Shown one piece after another: positions 26,411 to 35,467 of a DNA stretch of 64,000 nt (position 1 is its first letter; each line of letters begins with the position of its first letter). Origin of the DNA: Taibaiella sp965229095 (GTDB taxonomy: Bacteria; Bacteroidota; Bacteroidia; Chitinophagales; Chitinophagaceae); contig OZ245855.1 of the NCBI GenBank assembly GCA_965229095.1, positions 3,844,001-3,908,000 on the forward strand. Direction: 5' to 3'. Made by a program: the position numbers and the translations under genes. Under the pieces are notes generated by a model. The model saw only the letters and a program-made list of their open reading frames with translations. It made no database searches and was not told the DNA's origin.

Positions 26411-26466
26411 GGGTAAAAATTGGATGCATTAATAATAATCCGGTAGAGTGCCTGCCTGCAGTGCGA

Positions 26467-27726
26467 TTACATACCTGCAAGCTGGTTTAGTTTCCCGGTT
26501 ACATATAAGAGCTGTATATAGCTTTCACTGTATTGCTGCAGGGTTTCATAATACTGTTGCTGTGTTTCGAGCCAGCTCCGCTGGGCTTCCAGGAAATCCA
26601 CGATAGTTGTCCCGCCATGCAGGTAGGCATAGCGCACATTGTCCAGTATGGTTTGCGCCTGTTGCTGCAGTTGCTCAAACTTGCGGGTGTTTTGCTTTTG
26701 CACATCATAGCTCTTGTAAGCATTGCTTACTTCGGTACTTACCTGCTGTTGCAAAGTATTGAGCTGGACCTTGCTTTGCTCCTGCAGGATCTTCGCTTTT
26801 TTGATCTCGCCCTGGTTGCGCGAGAATACCGGCAGATCGATGGCAGCATATACACCCCAATAAGGTATCGTATTCTGCGGGTTGTACAGCACGCCAAGGT
26901 CGGGGGTGGGATAGCTAAGCGCACGTTGCAATTTGGCATTGCTGTTGCTTACCTCGATGCCTGCTTTTGCTGCCGCTACATCGGGGCGGGCGGCCAGGGC
27001 ATTCTGTATAACAGTATCCTGGGTGATATCCATTTGCTGGTGAAAACCATGAGCCGTATCTACCGATACATTAGCGGTGCCCGTAAGAAAAGCCAGCTCC
27101 CTCAGGCTGTTGCTGTACTCGAGCTGTGCATTCCTGATCTGGATATCGAACTGGTTGGCCAATAGCTGGGTCCGGGTGAGGTCGGTTTCGCTGATCACTT
27201 GCTTTTGCAGGCGGTACTTATTGATGGCCACCAGGCTGTCCAGGTTGTCTTTGGCCTGGGAAAGCAGGCTAAGCTGTTTGTTGCTGGTCCAGGCTTTAAG
27301 CCATTTGCCGGCTACTACGAATAACAGGTCGGATTGTACCTGCTCGTATTGTTTTGTGGTCAGCACCTGGTTCTGTTTGGCGAGGTCTATCTTACCCTGG
27401 CGTTGCCCCGGCCATTGTACGGGCTTGTACAATTGCCACATGGTTTGCCGGTTCAAGCCGTTGCTCCATGCGGTATTGGGCGCAAAGTCGGCTTTGCGGG
27501 TCAGGTTAATGGTCTGGTTGCTGAGATTAAGGTTGGGCCTTAGCCGGGCAGTGGTAATGTCGGCGGCGGCAATGTCCATATTCATGCGCTGTGCTTTGAG
27601 CGAAGGATTATTGCCAATCGCTGCTTTAAGCGCATCCTGCAGGGACAGGTTGTTTTGGGCAAATACAATAGGACCGGAAAAAAGTATGGCTGCGAGGGCA
27701 AGGCCCTTACAAAGGTTGCTGATCAT
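26467..27726 (-). CDS. TolC-family outer-membrane efflux protein
   Basis: This 419-residue protein has a signal peptide (1-23, ending VFAQN) and two long alpha-helical repeats typical of the outer-membrane efflux family. Examples are LSLQDALKAAIGNNPSLKAQ at the start and YAYLHGGTTIVDFLEAQRSW near the end. It forms a trimeric channel through the outer membrane for the metal efflux complex. In the operon it is preceded by a small His-rich protein and followed by the adaptor. Confidence 0.9.
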   Translation of the reverse strand: MISNLCKGLALAAILFSGPIVFAQNNLSLQDALKAAIGNNPSLKAQRMNMDIAAADITTARLRPNLNLSNQTINLTRKADFAPNTAWSNGLNRQTMWQLYKPVQWPGQRQGKIDLAKQNQVLTTKQYEQVQSDLLFVVAGKWLKAWTSNKQLSLLSQAKDNLDSLVAINKYRLQKQVISETDLTRTQLLANQFDIQIRNAQLEYSNSLRELAFLTGTANVSVDTAHGFHQQMDITQDTVIQNALAARPDVAAAKAGIEVSNSNAKLQRALSYPTPDLGVLYNPQNTIPYWGVYAAIDLPVFSRNQGEIKKAKILQEQSKVQLNTLQQQVSTEVSNAYKSYDVQKQNTRKFEQLQQQAQTILDNVRYAYLHGGTTIVDFLEAQRSWLETQQQYYETLQQYSESYIQLLYVTGKLNQLAGM

Positions 27727-27880
27727 AGCTAAGAACGGTTAAACAAAAAGTAAGGGAACACGCTTATCCTATCGCTACGGAATATAAAGATACTTATTGC
27801 TTTGGCAATATACAATGAATGGGAAAAAGTTTGCAGACCATAGTATATTAACAATACTGTACCCTAGGATAAATGTATGC

Positions 27881-28258
27881 TCAGGCCTTGGGAGGAGGCG
27901 GGTTGATCTGCCTGAAATACAGGAACCGGTAATGTTTGAGCATGGTTGGATGCACTGCAGCAACATAATTCATTACCGTGGCGGCTACCGTGGTATGATG
28001 ATATGCTATTATCTTAACCGGGAAAATTTTCTTCCTGGTTTTGTGATGATGATGTGCGGGACCTGCCTTTTTGCTCCAGGCATGAAAAGAGATGCTTGTT
28101 TGTTGGTAGTGTTGCCCGCCGGTATAAGAAGCTTTATGATCGGAGACGGCATAGCCTGCGTAGGAAACACTTGTTCTTCCCGCTGCCCGCAGGTGAAAGA
28201 CCGGAACGGCAATAAGGGTCAGCAACAGATAGATACTAAGTTTCAGACAAGCGGGCAT
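27881..28258 (-). CDS. Small His-rich secreted protein of the metal operon
   Basis: 125 residues from MPACLKLSIYLLLTLIA. This start was chosen because it opens a signal-peptide-like segment (to about residue 25), while the frame extends 11 codons upstream. The mature part is basic and rich in His, including a run of four (GPAHHHHK) and further HH pairs (AYHHTT), and ends with NPPPPKA. It precedes the TolC gene by 155 bases on the same strand. Small proteins of this kind often lead CzcA-type operons in Bacteroidota, and its His content would fit periplasmic metal binding. A competing plus-strand frame over the same bases lacks such features. Confidence 0.6.
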   Translation of the reverse strand: MPACLKLSIYLLLTLIAVPVFHLRAAGRTSVSYAGYAVSDHKASYTGGQHYQQTSISFHAWSKKAGPAHHHHKTRKKIFPVKIIAYHHTTVAATVMNYVAAVHPTMLKHYRFLYFRQINPPPPKA

Positions 28259-28396
28259 ACCAATGGGAATCGGCAGTAAAGGTATAGGCATTCAGGAAGA
28301 AGATACCCGCCCTGACCGTCTTTAATAATTACTTAACGCAAAGGGAAAGTTAAAGGAAGCCTTTATCTTTGGCCTGGAATTTATAAACTGAAAACC

Positions 28397-29719
28397 TTGC
28401 TTCCTGTCCTGCTCGTCTATGCTCCGTTATGTACCTCCCGCCTGCAATATACCTTGCAATGGGTGTTTGGCGAGCAGTTGGGGATTCCTTTTGAATGGAC
28501 CGGCGATCCCGAAGCCTGGAAGGCTTACGATGGACCTAAACTGAATTACAGTAAGGCCAGCTTGGACGCCGGTGAGCTGCGCATAACACCTCATGTCTTG
28601 CTGGAAGAACGGGGTATCCGGCAGCAGGAGCTTTCTGTACAACGATGGAAAAAGGCCACGGTCCTGTTTTACAACCAGCCCGGGGCGCCCATACCTTTTG
28701 ATATATTTGCCGCCGTATTTTACCTGATCAGCCGGTACGAAGAATATCTTCCCTATACTGCCGACCGGCACGGCCGTTACCCGCACCAGCAATCGGCAGC
28801 AGCACAGTATTCTTTTTTACAGCAACCGGTGGTGGATGAATGGCTATTACATTTCGCCCGGCTCCTGGAACAGAAATTTGGTATAACATTGTCCAGGCCC
28901 TCTTTCCGCTTTCAGCCGACTTACGATATCGACATTGCCTGGAAGTATTTATACAAAGGGACCAAGCGGCATTGGGGCGGCTACCTGAAAGATGCCCTTA
29001 AGCTGAATGCTGCCGCAGTTGTGGCCAGAAGGGCTGTTGTTTCCGGCAAAAGGAAAGATCCTTATGATTGTTTTGGCTGGCTGGATAACCTTCACCGGCA
29101 ATACAAGCTGGAACCCATCTATTTCCTGCTGCTGGGCCGGTTGAGCGCTTTCGATAAAAATGCCGATCCCCGTTTGCCCGCTATGCAGGCCCTGATGCAA
29201 TCCTTAGCGTCGACATATGCCACCGGTATCCATCCTTCTTATGCATCGCATAGTGACATAAGCCTGTTGCAGGAAGAAGTGCAGTTGCTCGGTAAGGCAA
29301 CAGGCAAGGCCGTTACCCGGAGCCGTCAGCATTATATCAAGTTTACGTTGCCTGAAACTTATGAACGACTGATGGAAGCCGGGATTACGGACGATTATTC
29401 TATGGGCTATGCATCGGCCAATGGTTTCAGGGCAGGTACGTCGCAACCCTTTCCCTGGTACAACCTGGCAGCAGAGCAGGCGACTGCCTTGCGGATTCAC
29501 CCTTTTACCTTTATGGACGCTACCAGCAGGTTTTACGAAAATCAAAATCCTGAAGAAGCCCGCAAGGAATGGGAGCATCTATGGCATGTCGTAAAGAAAG
29601 TGGAAGGCACTTTTATCAGCATCTTTCATAACCACTTGTTGGGTGTCGCGCCTGAGAATAAGGGCTGGCCGGAGCTGTATGTAAAAATACTGGAGCAGGC
29701 TGCTTCGGGCCAGGCATAA
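28397..29719 (+). CDS. DUF7033 / polysaccharide-deacetylase-like protein
   Basis: This 440-residue protein has an N-terminal segment typical of DUF7033 (LLVYAPLCTSRLQYTL... then IPFDIFAAVFYLISRYEEYL, key part FYLISRYEEY). The C-terminal domain resembles the NodB/polysaccharide deacetylase fold (QPTYDIDIAWKY, GIHPSYASH). The TYDIDIAW and HPSYAS segments would supply metal ligands if it is active. No signal peptide is evident. Relatives are found in Bacteroidota cell-envelope or glycan loci. The activity is inferred from fold similarity and the substrate is unknown. Confidence 0.7.
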   Translation: MLPVLLVYAPLCTSRLQYTLQWVFGEQLGIPFEWTGDPEAWKAYDGPKLNYSKASLDAGELRITPHVLLEERGIRQQELSVQRWKKATVLFYNQPGAPIPFDIFAAVFYLISRYEEYLPYTADRHGRYPHQQSAAAQYSFLQQPVVDEWLLHFARLLEQKFGITLSRPSFRFQPTYDIDIAWKYLYKGTKRHWGGYLKDALKLNAAAVVARRAVVSGKRKDPYDCFGWLDNLHRQYKLEPIYFLLLGRLSAFDKNADPRLPAMQALMQSLASTYATGIHPSYASHSDISLLQEEVQLLGKATGKAVTRSRQHYIKFTLPETYERLMEAGITDDYSMGYASANGFRAGTSQPFPWYNLAAEQATALRIHPFTFMDATSRFYENQNPEEARKEWEHLWHVVKKVEGTFISIFHNHLLGVAPENKGWPELYVKILEQAASGQA

Positions 29720-29752
29720 TACCTGCGATATTTGCCTGTACAAGCCTGGGAG

Positions 29753-30835
29753 CTATTCCAGTGCATATACCGCAAAGGAAGCCAGCCAGTGCTCGCCGCC
29801 ATAGCTACCCGAAACATTGGGCAGGGTTTTGGCCAGGAATTCATTGGCCTTGTCTGCAAATTTCTTTTTCCATTTATGGCCCTCGGGCAATTGTTTGGCA
29901 ATGCCTTTCATACACCAGGCCCGGCTAAAGCTAAGGCCGTCCAGGTGTACGATCTGGTAATCGCTGCGGTCGCTTACGGTGGGCAAGGTGCATATCTGGT
30001 TGATGCTTCTTTCTTCGTAGAAAGCATTGAGCCAGGTCACGAATTCTTTTTTGGGTAAGATACGTCTCATAAGGTCGGCAATTTCCAGGCTGGGCGAAAA
30101 GAAATCGCTGCCGTCCGGTTCGAGGTAAGCCGGTGTGGCTTTGTTGTTTTTATAAAAGTAAAGTGATCTTTGTATCACTTCCCTTTCAAAGGCCGTGTCT
30201 TTTACGGCCCTGGCCCAGTCCAGTGCAAACACCATGGCGAAGGCAGTATTGGGGTGCACGCCGGTACGGTTGGGATAGGTTTGCTTGGGCAGGTAGGCTT
30301 TCCATAGTTTTACAATCTCCCGGGTCAAGGGTTCCATGGCGGTACGCCAGCGTGCAGCCATCGGGTCGTTCCAGGTGGCCAGCTCTTCGTCCAGCTTCAG
30401 CAGCCAGGCCCAGCCATAGGTCCGCTCAAAATTTTTTCCAACACTATACTTAGTAAAGTAAGCGGCTTCTTCCTTCATCTTATCGGGCTGAAAGGTCTGG
30501 TCCAGGGTGCGTACGATCTCCTCTTTGTGCTCCAGGTTGGGAAACAGCTTCAGCAGGCGTACCAACATCCAGTGACCGTGTACCGAGCTATGCCAGTCGA
30601 AGCAGCCATAGAAAGCCGGATGCAGCTCCCTGGGCAACAAACGGGCATCGGAAGCGCTATCGGCAGTATGCGATGTCTTGTTGGGAAACTCCTGGTTAAT
30701 GCAATGCAGGGGCAATGCTGCCAGCTTCGCGGCTATTTCCGGGGTCAGTGCCGGAGCGGTTTGCGCCTGCGCTATCGAAGCGCTCAATAAGGTAATACCT
30801 GCGGCCAGGTTGCGGATCGTATGGGTAACACTCAT
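29753..30835 (-). CDS. DUF2891-family secreted protein
   Basis: This 360-residue protein has a signal peptide (about 1-25, ending AQAQT) and a DUF2891 domain over almost its whole length. Recognisable parts are HPAFYGCFDWHSSVHGHWML, YGWAWLLKLDEEL and FFSPSLEIADLMRRILP. The alpha-rich fold resembles a six-hairpin toroid, such as those of glycan-active enzymes. Function is unknown; a role on extracellular carbohydrate is plausible. It is convergent with the deacetylase-like gene, 33 bases from its end. Confidence 0.8.
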   Translation of the reverse strand: MSVTHTIRNLAAGITLLSASIAQAQTAPALTPEIAAKLAALPLHCINQEFPNKTSHTADSASDARLLPRELHPAFYGCFDWHSSVHGHWMLVRLLKLFPNLEHKEEIVRTLDQTFQPDKMKEEAAYFTKYSVGKNFERTYGWAWLLKLDEELATWNDPMAARWRTAMEPLTREIVKLWKAYLPKQTYPNRTGVHPNTAFAMVFALDWARAVKDTAFEREVIQRSLYFYKNNKATPAYLEPDGSDFFSPSLEIADLMRRILPKKEFVTWLNAFYEERSINQICTLPTVSDRSDYQIVHLDGLSFSRAWCMKGIAKQLPEGHKWKKKFADKANEFLAKTLPNVSGSYGGEHWLASFAVYALE

Positions 30836-31562
30836 GCGTCAAATTTACTTAAGTTATTGTTTTATCGATACGGAGCAACAAAACAGCAGTATAAAAATAG
30901 GAACGAGGCAATCCCAGGTATGCTCCGGTCCCGGTACGTTCATATCTTATTTACATGACACGGATGCCGAAAGTTAATGGCTGAAGGAAGCCCGGTACAA
31001 CAGTGGGAAGACACGGATCATGTCATTGCCCGGGCGCAGGAACAATACCAGGAAAGCTATAAAGCCTGGTTTGACGGTTTCTTCCGGGAAGCATAACCCT
31101 ATCGTGGATGCCTATGAAAAAGCGGGATGTCCGCTGCCGGACACCCGCCTTGCACCCTCTGCACTATCCACTTTTTGAACCCTCTTGGGTAAACCGGTTA
31201 CAGCGGTCGGCTTACTTGATTGTACGGTTATGTCCATAAGGTTCGGGCCATAAGAAACCATTGGACGGATTCTTTATGCAGCCGGCACATCATAGCTTAT
31301 GCGCCGTATCGCCGGCTTGACACACTTATCGTTGTTTGATTATTGGTCTGGTAATAATGGGACTGTAAAAATAGCGGGCCTGTTATCGCCTGCTTGTAGA
31401 AATATAGCCACAGGCATACTTTATGGTGGGACCATACCAGGGATAGTGCTTAAGCACTATCTTTAGTTCGTGAATGTCAGTATCAGCCATGCAGGCTGTT
31501 TCACCTACCTACCCCTTATTGATATTTGCAGCACCTGTTATTAACCGGAATAGTACATACTT
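30836..31562. other. Long intergenic region with a hairpin
   Basis: About 727 bases. It holds a 39-codon plus-strand frame (30977-31096) of doubtful reality and a GC-rich inverted repeat (31122-31148) just after it, then the upstream region of the response regulator. No tRNA or other RNA gene was seen. Confidence 0.55.
31122..31148. repeat. GC-rich inverted repeat
   Basis: GCGGG-A-TGTCCG-CTGC-CGGACA-CCCGC forms an 11-pair hairpin with one bulge. It is not followed by a T run, so it is not a standard terminator. It sits 25 bases past a 39-codon frame. Confidence 0.55.
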
Positions 31563-32219
31563 ATGCTGGATATACTCATTGCCGACGACCACTCTGCAGT
31601 TCGTCACGGATTGGCATTACTGACACAGGATACCCTTGGTGAGTCTTGCCGGATAGACTTTGCCCAATCGGGCAGTGAGGTACTGGAGCGCCTGCGGCAA
31701 AAGAAATATACGATGCTGCTGAGCGACCTGGTGATGCCCGATCAGAAAGGTATAGCGATCATTGGCGAAGCACTTGATATTCAGCCGGAGCTCAGGATCA
31801 TTATCGTAAGCTTTGGCCCCGAGCGGGATTTTGCGGCGCAATGCTTACAGAGCGGGGCCTGTGCCTATGTGAATAAAGGCATCTCTGACCTGGCTTTCAG
31901 CAAAATAATCCGTTCTGTTGCGTACGAGAGTGATCATTATCATGCGCATAGCCGGAGAGCGGCCGGCCGTGAACCTATTGCCGATAATAAGGAGCTGAAA
32001 TCATTTAAGATCTTATCCCAGCGGGAATACGAGATCGTCCTTCTGCTGTTGCAGGGACAAGGGATTATGGAGATCGCCAAAGCTTTATCGATAAGCCCTT
32101 CTGCGGCCAGCACGCTCAAAGGAAGGGCATTCACAAAGCTGGATGTGCAATCGGTAGTGGAGCTTAACCGGTTGGCGTATTACCAGGGGCTGCATCCTGA
32201 TGGTGCAATACAATCCTGA
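31563..32219 (+). CDS. NarL/LuxR-type response regulator
   Basis: This 218-residue protein has a receiver domain (1-120) with Asp8, Asp9 and phospho-acceptor Asp55 (LLSDLVMPD), Ser83 and Lys105. A LuxR helix-turn-helix follows (about 148-205, LSQREYEIVLLLLQGQGIMEIAKAL, key part GIMEIAKALSISPSAAS). It should bind DNA after phosphorylation. The facing gene is a propeller histidine kinase whose 3' end overlaps this one by 56 bases, making it the likely partner, although the two lie on opposite strands. Regulated genes are unknown. Confidence 0.9.
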   Translation: MLDILIADDHSAVRHGLALLTQDTLGESCRIDFAQSGSEVLERLRQKKYTMLLSDLVMPDQKGIAIIGEALDIQPELRIIIVSFGPERDFAAQCLQSGACAYVNKGISDLAFSKIIRSVAYESDHYHAHSRRAAGREPIADNKELKSFKILSQREYEIVLLLLQGQGIMEIAKALSISPSAASTLKGRAFTKLDVQSVVELNRLAYYQGLHPDGAIQS

Positions 32220-35184
32220 ATGTGGTGCCCTGGCCCGGTTCGGACTCGGCTTCCAGGTGGCCGCCGATCAGTTCCAGCAGGTATAATATAATAAAGCTTC
32301 CCCTGCCACTCCGTGGGTCTATCTTATCCTTATTCATAAAAGCCTTTAGTGCCTCGGGCATGAACCCGTTCCCCGTGTCGCTCACCGTTATCACTGTTGT
32401 GTCTTCCGATTGCGCTGCAGCCAGCTTTATGATGCCATTTCGGGTGTATTTGTTGGCATTATCCAGGAGGTTCCGGACAACAGTAGACAGCAGTTGGGGA
32501 TCGGTATTGCAATATATGCCAGTGGGCACGACAACTAACATATTGCCGTTGGCGATCATGATATCGGTATATAACATTTCCGTTTCCTGGAAAAGACCGG
32601 CCAGGGATTCCAGTGAATATTTGGCCGAAAAGCTACGGTGCTGGCTGAGTGCCCAGGTAAAGAACTGATCGGTAAAGCTGTTTAAAGAAGCGGTACTGTT
32701 CTTGAGCTCCTGCAAGTGCAGCTCGAGGGTATCCTGCTGCATCTTCCGGTGCCTGGAGGCAATATGTTTGCTGATGGTATAGATAAACCGTATGGGGGAA
32801 CGCAAGTCGTGCAATACGGTAGTAATGATATTGTCTTTGGTCTGGTTGCTTTCCTTCAATGCTTCCTCCGACTGCGTGAGCTGACGGACCATGCGATTAA
32901 GGTCGCGGGTTTGCAAGGCCACCTGTGTTTTTAATTTACGGTTGCGCGCCTGCAGCATCTCGGTGCGTAATTTCGTAAGCCAGAAAACGAGGACAATGGC
33001 CAGCAATAAAAGGAGACCGTAAAACAAGGAGGTGTTGTACCAATATGGCTTAACCTGTATGGGTAGCGTAATATGAATATACTGTCCGGGTTCTATGCCG
33101 GTAACTTTCCTGATCACGAGTGCGTAAGTCCCGGCAGGCATCCTGTCGATGACGATCTCACCGTTCTCAGGCACTGCGCTCCATTCTTCCTCCAGGCCTT
33201 CTATCCTGAACCGGAGCTGCATGTTTTCCTTATTGCCAAAATACGGGCTGCTTACTTTAAGGCTTAGCCTGCCATGATCGGGGCTTAAAACCAGCTTGCT
33301 ATCCGTCCGGTGCACTTCAGCCTGGTTAATGCGTATATGCTCTATGTAAATACCCTTGTCGGGCAGGGAGGGCTGTATTTTATGAGGATAAAACCATACC
33401 AGGCCCTTGAGACTGGGTAGCGACAACATACTGTCGGGCAGCCATACATAAGAGGGGTTAGAGGCATTAAACTCATTGGTAGGCAAATGATCTTTTGTGG
33501 TAAAGGCGTAGAAATACACGTCCTCCGATCTGTTTCCGGCATAATTGATAAGTGCCTGTTTGCTTACTTTGAAGAGCCCGTTATTGGAACTGAGCCAGAA
33601 ATAGCCCCGACCGTCATCGATAATGGCATTGACTGTTTTTAGCGCTTCCAGGGGACCATCGGGCATCCTGGTGATATGGCCCTGGTGGTACAGATACCAG
33701 CCTTTGCCATAACTGGCGATCCAGACACGTTGTGAAGTTTCTGCATAGAGCTGCCGGATGGCGATCGAATCGAGAATGGACTTATAGATCTTGTTGCACC
33801 GGTAATCATACCACTTTACACCTGCCCAGGTCGCCAGCAGGAAGGTATCGGTACCGGCAGGATGAGCCATGAACAATTCCTGCCCTTTCGCCAAGCCCTG
33901 GATTTTTTGTTCTCCGATAAGCGTATCATGGGCCATTTTCCCGATGGTAAAGCTGGTACTGAATATCAAATTCTCCTTTTTCCAGGGATCCGGGAAGATG
34001 GAAGATAGTGGTGTCGTCAATGTGGCCAGGTTATACGTCTTTCCCGTTTCCAGATCAAAGCGTAGCAACGTCAGCGCCGGAGCATAGTATAAGCTCCGGG
34101 TTTCGGGGCGGTACCAGGTTGCTTTAAGGTTAGGGGTTAAAGGATATTCTTTATAAGTGCCATCCCTACGGAATAAAAACCGCTGGCTGAGAATACCATC
34201 GCCGGTTATGGATTGGCTGTAAAAACCCTGGTTAATGGCCGGCGCCGGGGCCGGAGGGCTGAAAAAGCCGGTAGGCGTAATAACATATAGGCCGGATACC
34301 GACGATCCTATATAATACCTATTGTTCTGTTGGTCAAAATAAAAAGAAGATGCGCTTGGGATCGCTATATTTTCCAATACCACCTCACTATGCAGCATAT
34401 TATGGGTCAGAGATAGCCGGTACAAATTACTCCCGGCATAGATATAGGCGCCCTCGGTATTGGATGGGCTGGTGAAATTGCCTTTTATAAAATCGGGATC
34501 GGTCCACAGTGGACCGCTCAACCCCGGTGCCGGCTGTTCGGTTGCCCGGGTCCATACCAAAGCCTTGGTAGGCGATTGAAGCACCACGAGGTTTTCCCCT
34601 ATGAGCAGTATCCGGTGGGTTTGATAAGGCCCTTTAAACGAAATTGGCATTTTGCTATGGGCCGTTATGTAATAACTCTGGGCCTGCTGTACCAGGTACA
34701 TATTACCTGTGCCCGTACCTAAAACCATTTGGAAAGCAGGATGAGCTTCTATGAAACCGCCGTAGGAAACCGGGGTTGCAAAACCCTTAATGGGGATATT
34801 GAACCGGGCTTCGGGGAGCAAGACCGGTGTAGAAGCAGCTACGGAAGGCGTGTCATTTATTTTTAGGATATGGATCGGGCTTTGTGTAGCCACCAATAAA
34901 TCATTGGCAGTATCCTTGGTTACATTGAATATCCGGTCCGATTTCATGCCCTTTATGTTGTCGGAACTAAAAAGGCTGAACCGCTGACCATCGAAGCGGA
35001 CGAGGCCCATTTGCGTGCCTAGCCAGCAATACCCTTTACGGTCAAATTCTATACCGCTGATGCTGTTTTGGGGAAGGCCGTTATCCGTATTATAATTAAC
35101 AACATCGTAGTGCTTGTTCTGCGCATACAATAATATACCGGGGCATAGCAATGCCCATAGCAAAGGTGCTAAGCGAAAGGTCAT
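32164..35184 (-). CDS. Two-component propeller sensor histidine kinase
   Basis: About 1006 residues from MTFRLAPLLWALL at 35184, chosen because it opens a signal peptide (about 1-21); a longer frame starts 14 codons earlier. A periplasmic two-component-propeller domain (about 25-640, with LGTQMGLVRFDGQRF and WLSSNNGLFKVSK) is followed by a Y_Y_Y domain (about 660-725) and one membrane helix (about 735-755). Next come a HisKA domain with LHDLRSP (His near 796) and an HATPase domain (NLLDNANKYTRNG, GSFIILYLLELIGGHLEAES). There is no fused AraC output domain, unlike many Bacteroidota hybrid sensors, so a separate regulator is needed; the overlapping gene supplies one. The ligand is unknown. Confidence 0.9.
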   Translation of the reverse strand: MTFRLAPLLWALLCPGILLYAQNKHYDVVNYNTDNGLPQNSISGIEFDRKGYCWLGTQMGLVRFDGQRFSLFSSDNIKGMKSDRIFNVTKDTANDLLVATQSPIHILKINDTPSVAASTPVLLPEARFNIPIKGFATPVSYGGFIEAHPAFQMVLGTGTGNMYLVQQAQSYYITAHSKMPISFKGPYQTHRILLIGENLVVLQSPTKALVWTRATEQPAPGLSGPLWTDPDFIKGNFTSPSNTEGAYIYAGSNLYRLSLTHNMLHSEVVLENIAIPSASSFYFDQQNNRYYIGSSVSGLYVITPTGFFSPPAPAPAINQGFYSQSITGDGILSQRFLFRRDGTYKEYPLTPNLKATWYRPETRSLYYAPALTLLRFDLETGKTYNLATLTTPLSSIFPDPWKKENLIFSTSFTIGKMAHDTLIGEQKIQGLAKGQELFMAHPAGTDTFLLATWAGVKWYDYRCNKIYKSILDSIAIRQLYAETSQRVWIASYGKGWYLYHQGHITRMPDGPLEALKTVNAIIDDGRGYFWLSSNNGLFKVSKQALINYAGNRSEDVYFYAFTTKDHLPTNEFNASNPSYVWLPDSMLSLPSLKGLVWFYPHKIQPSLPDKGIYIEHIRINQAEVHRTDSKLVLSPDHGRLSLKVSSPYFGNKENMQLRFRIEGLEEEWSAVPENGEIVIDRMPAGTYALVIRKVTGIEPGQYIHITLPIQVKPYWYNTSLFYGLLLLLAIVLVFWLTKLRTEMLQARNRKLKTQVALQTRDLNRMVRQLTQSEEALKESNQTKDNIITTVLHDLRSPIRFIYTISKHIASRHRKMQQDTLELHLQELKNSTASLNSFTDQFFTWALSQHRSFSAKYSLESLAGLFQETEMLYTDIMIANGNMLVVVPTGIYCNTDPQLLSTVVRNLLDNANKYTRNGIIKLAAAQSEDTTVITVSDTGNGFMPEALKAFMNKDKIDPRSGRGSFIILYLLELIGGHLEAESEPGQGTTFRIVLHHQDAAPGNTPTG

Positions 35185-35467
35185 CCGGGTAAATTGGTTT
35201 GAAAGGCGAGGACTTACAGGATACAATTTAGACCACTATAGTTCCTATTGCATGCTTACGAACTTCAGCGGTAGTTTAAAAATAACGCAAGCCGCCCGTA
35301 TTTCCAACCCCTAACTTACTCTTGATCACACTTTAATGGTGTTCCTGTGCAGTGCTTTCGCCTGAAATCCTGCAGCAGCGGGCTTGTGGCTCGATTTCTA
35401 CATGAGCGCGTTGCATCATTGACTTTTTTTGTGGAAATCATTTTTTGAACCACAAAAACACCTTCTT

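Noticed and set aside
27797..28279. A 160-codon plus-strand frame opposite the His-rich protein gene
   Set aside because: The opposite strand has a signal peptide, a His-rich mature part and operon spacing to TolC, so the plus-strand frame is a shadow.
30977..31096. A 39-codon plus-strand frame (MAEGSPVQQWEDT...) followed by a GC-rich hairpin
   Set aside because: The composition looks protein-like, but there is no family, no clear ribosome binding site and no T run after the hairpin.
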